From: an uncultured Eubacteriales bacterium
GTDB lineage: Bacteria; Bacillota; Clostridia; Peptostreptococcales; Anaerovoracaceae
DNA: 6,741 bases
Direction of reading: 5' to 3'
Assembly (NCBI GenBank): GCA_902797345.1
Contig: CADBSL010000199.1
Location: 1 to 6,741 of the forward strand
Part shown: piece by piece, positions 5,087 to 6,741 of the stretch
Layout of the letters: the number at the start of each line of letters is the position of its first letter
Numbering within the stretch: position 1 is the first letter of the stretch
Notes under the pieces: generated by a model
What the model saw: the letters and a program-made list of their open reading frames with translations, nothing else
Database searches by the model: none
Told to the model about the DNA's origin: nothing
Position numbers and translations under genes: made by a program

Positions 5087-6741
5087 ATGACAAAAAAACA
5101 GAAAATCATACTGGTCCGCATCATCCTGGCGGCGGCGCTGCTGGTGGCAGCGGCCCTGTCGCCGGTAAAGGGATGGATGCGTTTCGGCCTGTTCATGATC
5201 CCCTACCTGATAGTGGGATATGACATCCTCCGAAAAGCAGTGCTGGGGGTCGTCAATGGGCAGGTCTTTGATGAGAATTTCCTGATGGCGGTGGCTACGG
5301 TGGGAGCGATCCTGCTGGGAGAATACCCGGAAGGGGTCAGCGTCATGCTCTTCTATCAGATCGGTGAACTGTTCCAGAGCGTGGCTGTGGACCGGAGCCG
5401 GAAGAATATCGCCGACCTGATGGACATCTGTCCGGAGTACGCCAATCTGGAGACCGGAAAGGGCGGCATCGAAAAAGTCGATCCGGAGGATGTGGAAGCC
5501 GGCAGCGTGATCGTCATCAAACCCGGCGAAAAGATCCCCATCGACGGGGTCGTATTGGACGGGACCTCAGTCCTTAATACCAGCGCACTGACCGGGGAAA
5601 GCGTGCCCCGGGACGTAGGGCCGGGAGAAGAGGTCATCAGCGGCTGCGTCAATATGACGGGGCTGCTTCGGGTCCGCACCACCAAAGAATACGAGGATTC
5701 CACGGTGGCGAAGATCCTGGAGCTGGTGGAGAATTCCTCCATGAAAAAAGCCCGCTCCGAAAACTTCATCACCCGGTTCGCAAGATATTACACCCCTGCG
5801 GTATGTCTGGCGGCGGTGTGCCTGGCAGTGGGGGGACCGTTGGTGCGGCTCATGCTGCACCAGGCACCCATGTGGACGGACTGGGTCACCAGGGCCCTGA
5901 CCTTCCTGGTCATCAGCTGCCCCTGCGCGCTGGTGATCTCCATCCCTCTGAGCTTTTTCGGCGGGATCGGCGGAGCTTCTGCCCGGGGGATCCTGGTGAA
6001 GGGCTCCAATTACCTGGAAAAACTGGCGAAGGCCAAGTACTTCGTTTTTGATAAGACCGGGACCCTGACCCGGGGAGAATTCCAGGTGGCCCAGATCAGG
6101 CCGGTGGGGATGAGCCAGGAACAGCTGCTGGAATACGCGGCCTATGCCGAATACTATTCCAACCACCCCATCAGCCAGTGCATCCGGGAGAAATACGGAA
6201 AGAAGATCGACGCTTCCCTGCTTTCCGACGAGCGGGAGATCAGCGGGTTCGGCGTAGAAGTGGACTATCAGTTGAAGACCATCGCCGCCGGGAACCGCAA
6301 ACTCATGCACAAGTGGCGGATCGCCGTGCCCGAGACCTCTGACAGCGGCACCTTCGTCCACGTGGCGATCGACGGAAAATATGCGGGATATATCCTCATC
6401 ACCGACACCATCAAAGAAGGTGCCCGGGGAATGCTGGAAGCCCTGAAGGCTCTGGGGATCAAGCGGTCCGTGATCCTGACGGGGGATGCCCGGGGGCCGG
6501 CGATGGCCGTGGGCAGAGAACTGAAGGCGGACGATGTGAAATACGATCTGCTGCCGGAGAACAAGGTGGATCAGGTGGAACGGATGATGGCCAACAAATA
6601 CCCGGATGAAGAATTGGTCTTCGTGGGGGACGGCATCAACGACGCACCGGTGCTGATGCGGGCGGACGTGGGCGTTGCCATGGGAGCCATGGGCTCCGAT
6701 GCGGCCATCGAAGCGGCGGATGTGGTGCTGATGGACGACGA
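5087..6741 (+). CDS. P1B-type heavy-metal-translocating ATPase, zinc/cadmium type, 3'-truncated
   Basis: 551 residues are visible and the frame is still open at the right edge; family lengths suggest roughly 70 more, including the last two membrane helices. AAGGTGG (5072-5078) precedes the ATG. Domain order is as follows: membrane helices at about 8-26, 32-49, 64-78 and 83-97; actuator domain with TGES (169-172); helices at about 231-258 and 268-292, the latter with C278-P279-C280 of the transport site; phosphorylation motif DKTGT (D322); the HP dipeptide of the nucleotide domain (H360-P361); and GDGINDAP (514-521) at the hinge. The ENFLMAVATVGA segment and the D-C-x-x-C partner protein favour the zinc/cadmium/lead class (ZntA/CadA) over copper. 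The usual N-terminal metal-binding domain is missing and is supplied as the separate 72-residue protein upstream. It should export metal across the cytoplasmic membrane using ATP, under control of the operon's repressor. Metal choice cannot be settled without the missing last helices. Confidence 0.93.
   Translation, partial: MTKKQKIILVRIILAAALLVAAALSPVKGWMRFGLFMIPYLIVGYDILRKAVLGVVNGQVFDENFLMAVATVGAILLGEYPEGVSVMLFYQIGELFQSVAVDRSRKNIADLMDICPEYANLETGKGGIEKVDPEDVEAGSVIVIKPGEKIPIDGVVLDGTSVLNTSALTGESVPRDVGPGEEVISGCVNMTGLLRVRTTKEYEDSTVAKILELVENSSMKKARSENFITRFARYYTPAVCLAAVCLAVGGPLVRLMLHQAPMWTDWVTRALTFLVISCPCALVISIPLSFFGGIGGASARGILVKGSNYLEKLAKAKYFVFDKTGTLTRGEFQVAQIRPVGMSQEQLLEYAAYAEYYSNHPISQCIREKYGKKIDASLLSDEREISGFGVEVDYQLKTIAAGNRKLMHKWRIAVPETSDSGTFVHVAIDGKYAGYILITDTIKEGARGMLEALKALGIKRSVILTGDARGPAMAVGRELKADDVKYDLLPENKVDQVERMMANKYPDEELVFVGDGINDAPVLMRADVGVAMGAMGSDAAIEAADVVLMDD

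Noticed and set aside
5567..6361. Minus-strand open frame of 264 codons opposite the ATPase
   Set aside because: The plus strand carries unmistakable P-type ATPase motifs over the whole range, so this is an antisense shadow.
4542..6741. Copper-efflux operon (CsoR/CopA type)
   Set aside because: The repressor is ArsR/SmtB without cysteine and the HMA motif is D-C-x-x-C, both pointing to zinc or cadmium rather than copper.

Overview
The window looks like chromosomal DNA from a Gram-positive anaerobe of the Clostridia. The genes have strong AGGAGG-type ribosome binding sites and GC-rich third positions, intergenic DNA is AT-rich, hairpins are followed by T runs, and the tRNA encodes its CCA end. 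One product is a Cys-anchored lipoprotein and another carries SLH (S-layer homology) repeats. Lachnospiraceae-like or Anaerovoracaceae-like lineages fit, but the family cannot be fixed from sequence alone.

Left part (1-3662, plus strand): a cell-envelope group. It holds the 3' end of an AlgX/AlgJ-like (DHHW) SGNH-type polysaccharide O-acetyltransferase, a short lipoprotein with an acidic and Gln/Lys/Thr-rich stalk, and a secreted protein with three SLH repeats joined to a CapA-type metallophosphatase-like domain. A promoter sits inside the 3' end of the first gene, and a strong terminator separates the lipoprotein from the SLH-CapA gene. A plausible link is that the acetyltransferase modifies the wall polymer to which the SLH protein binds.

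Middle part (3663-4453): a hairpin shared by convergent transcripts, a minus-strand XRE-family regulator, and a roughly 300-base intergenic stretch. That stretch has two adjacent palindromes, a weak plus-strand promoter-like pair and an orphan terminator-like hairpin, which could mark a small RNA. It is followed by a tRNA-Arg(ACG) with its own extended -10 promoter and terminator.

Right part (4454-6741, plus strand): a metal-efflux operon. A near-consensus promoter and a palindromic AT-rich leader precede an ArsR/SmtB-family repressor carrying the SmtB-type alpha-5 zinc ligands and no cysteine. Next come a free-standing 72-residue HMA metal-binding protein and a P1B-type (Zn/Cd-type) ATPase that runs off the window. 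The HMA gene and the ATPase share one reading frame and are separated by a single TAG codon plus seven sense codons, so the operon looks like a normal HMA-ATPase split at one stop.

I see no mobile element, CRISPR array or defence locus. The most unusual items are the one-stop HMA/ATPase split, the XRE operator and possible small RNA region, and the SLH-CapA fusion beside an O-acetyltransferase.
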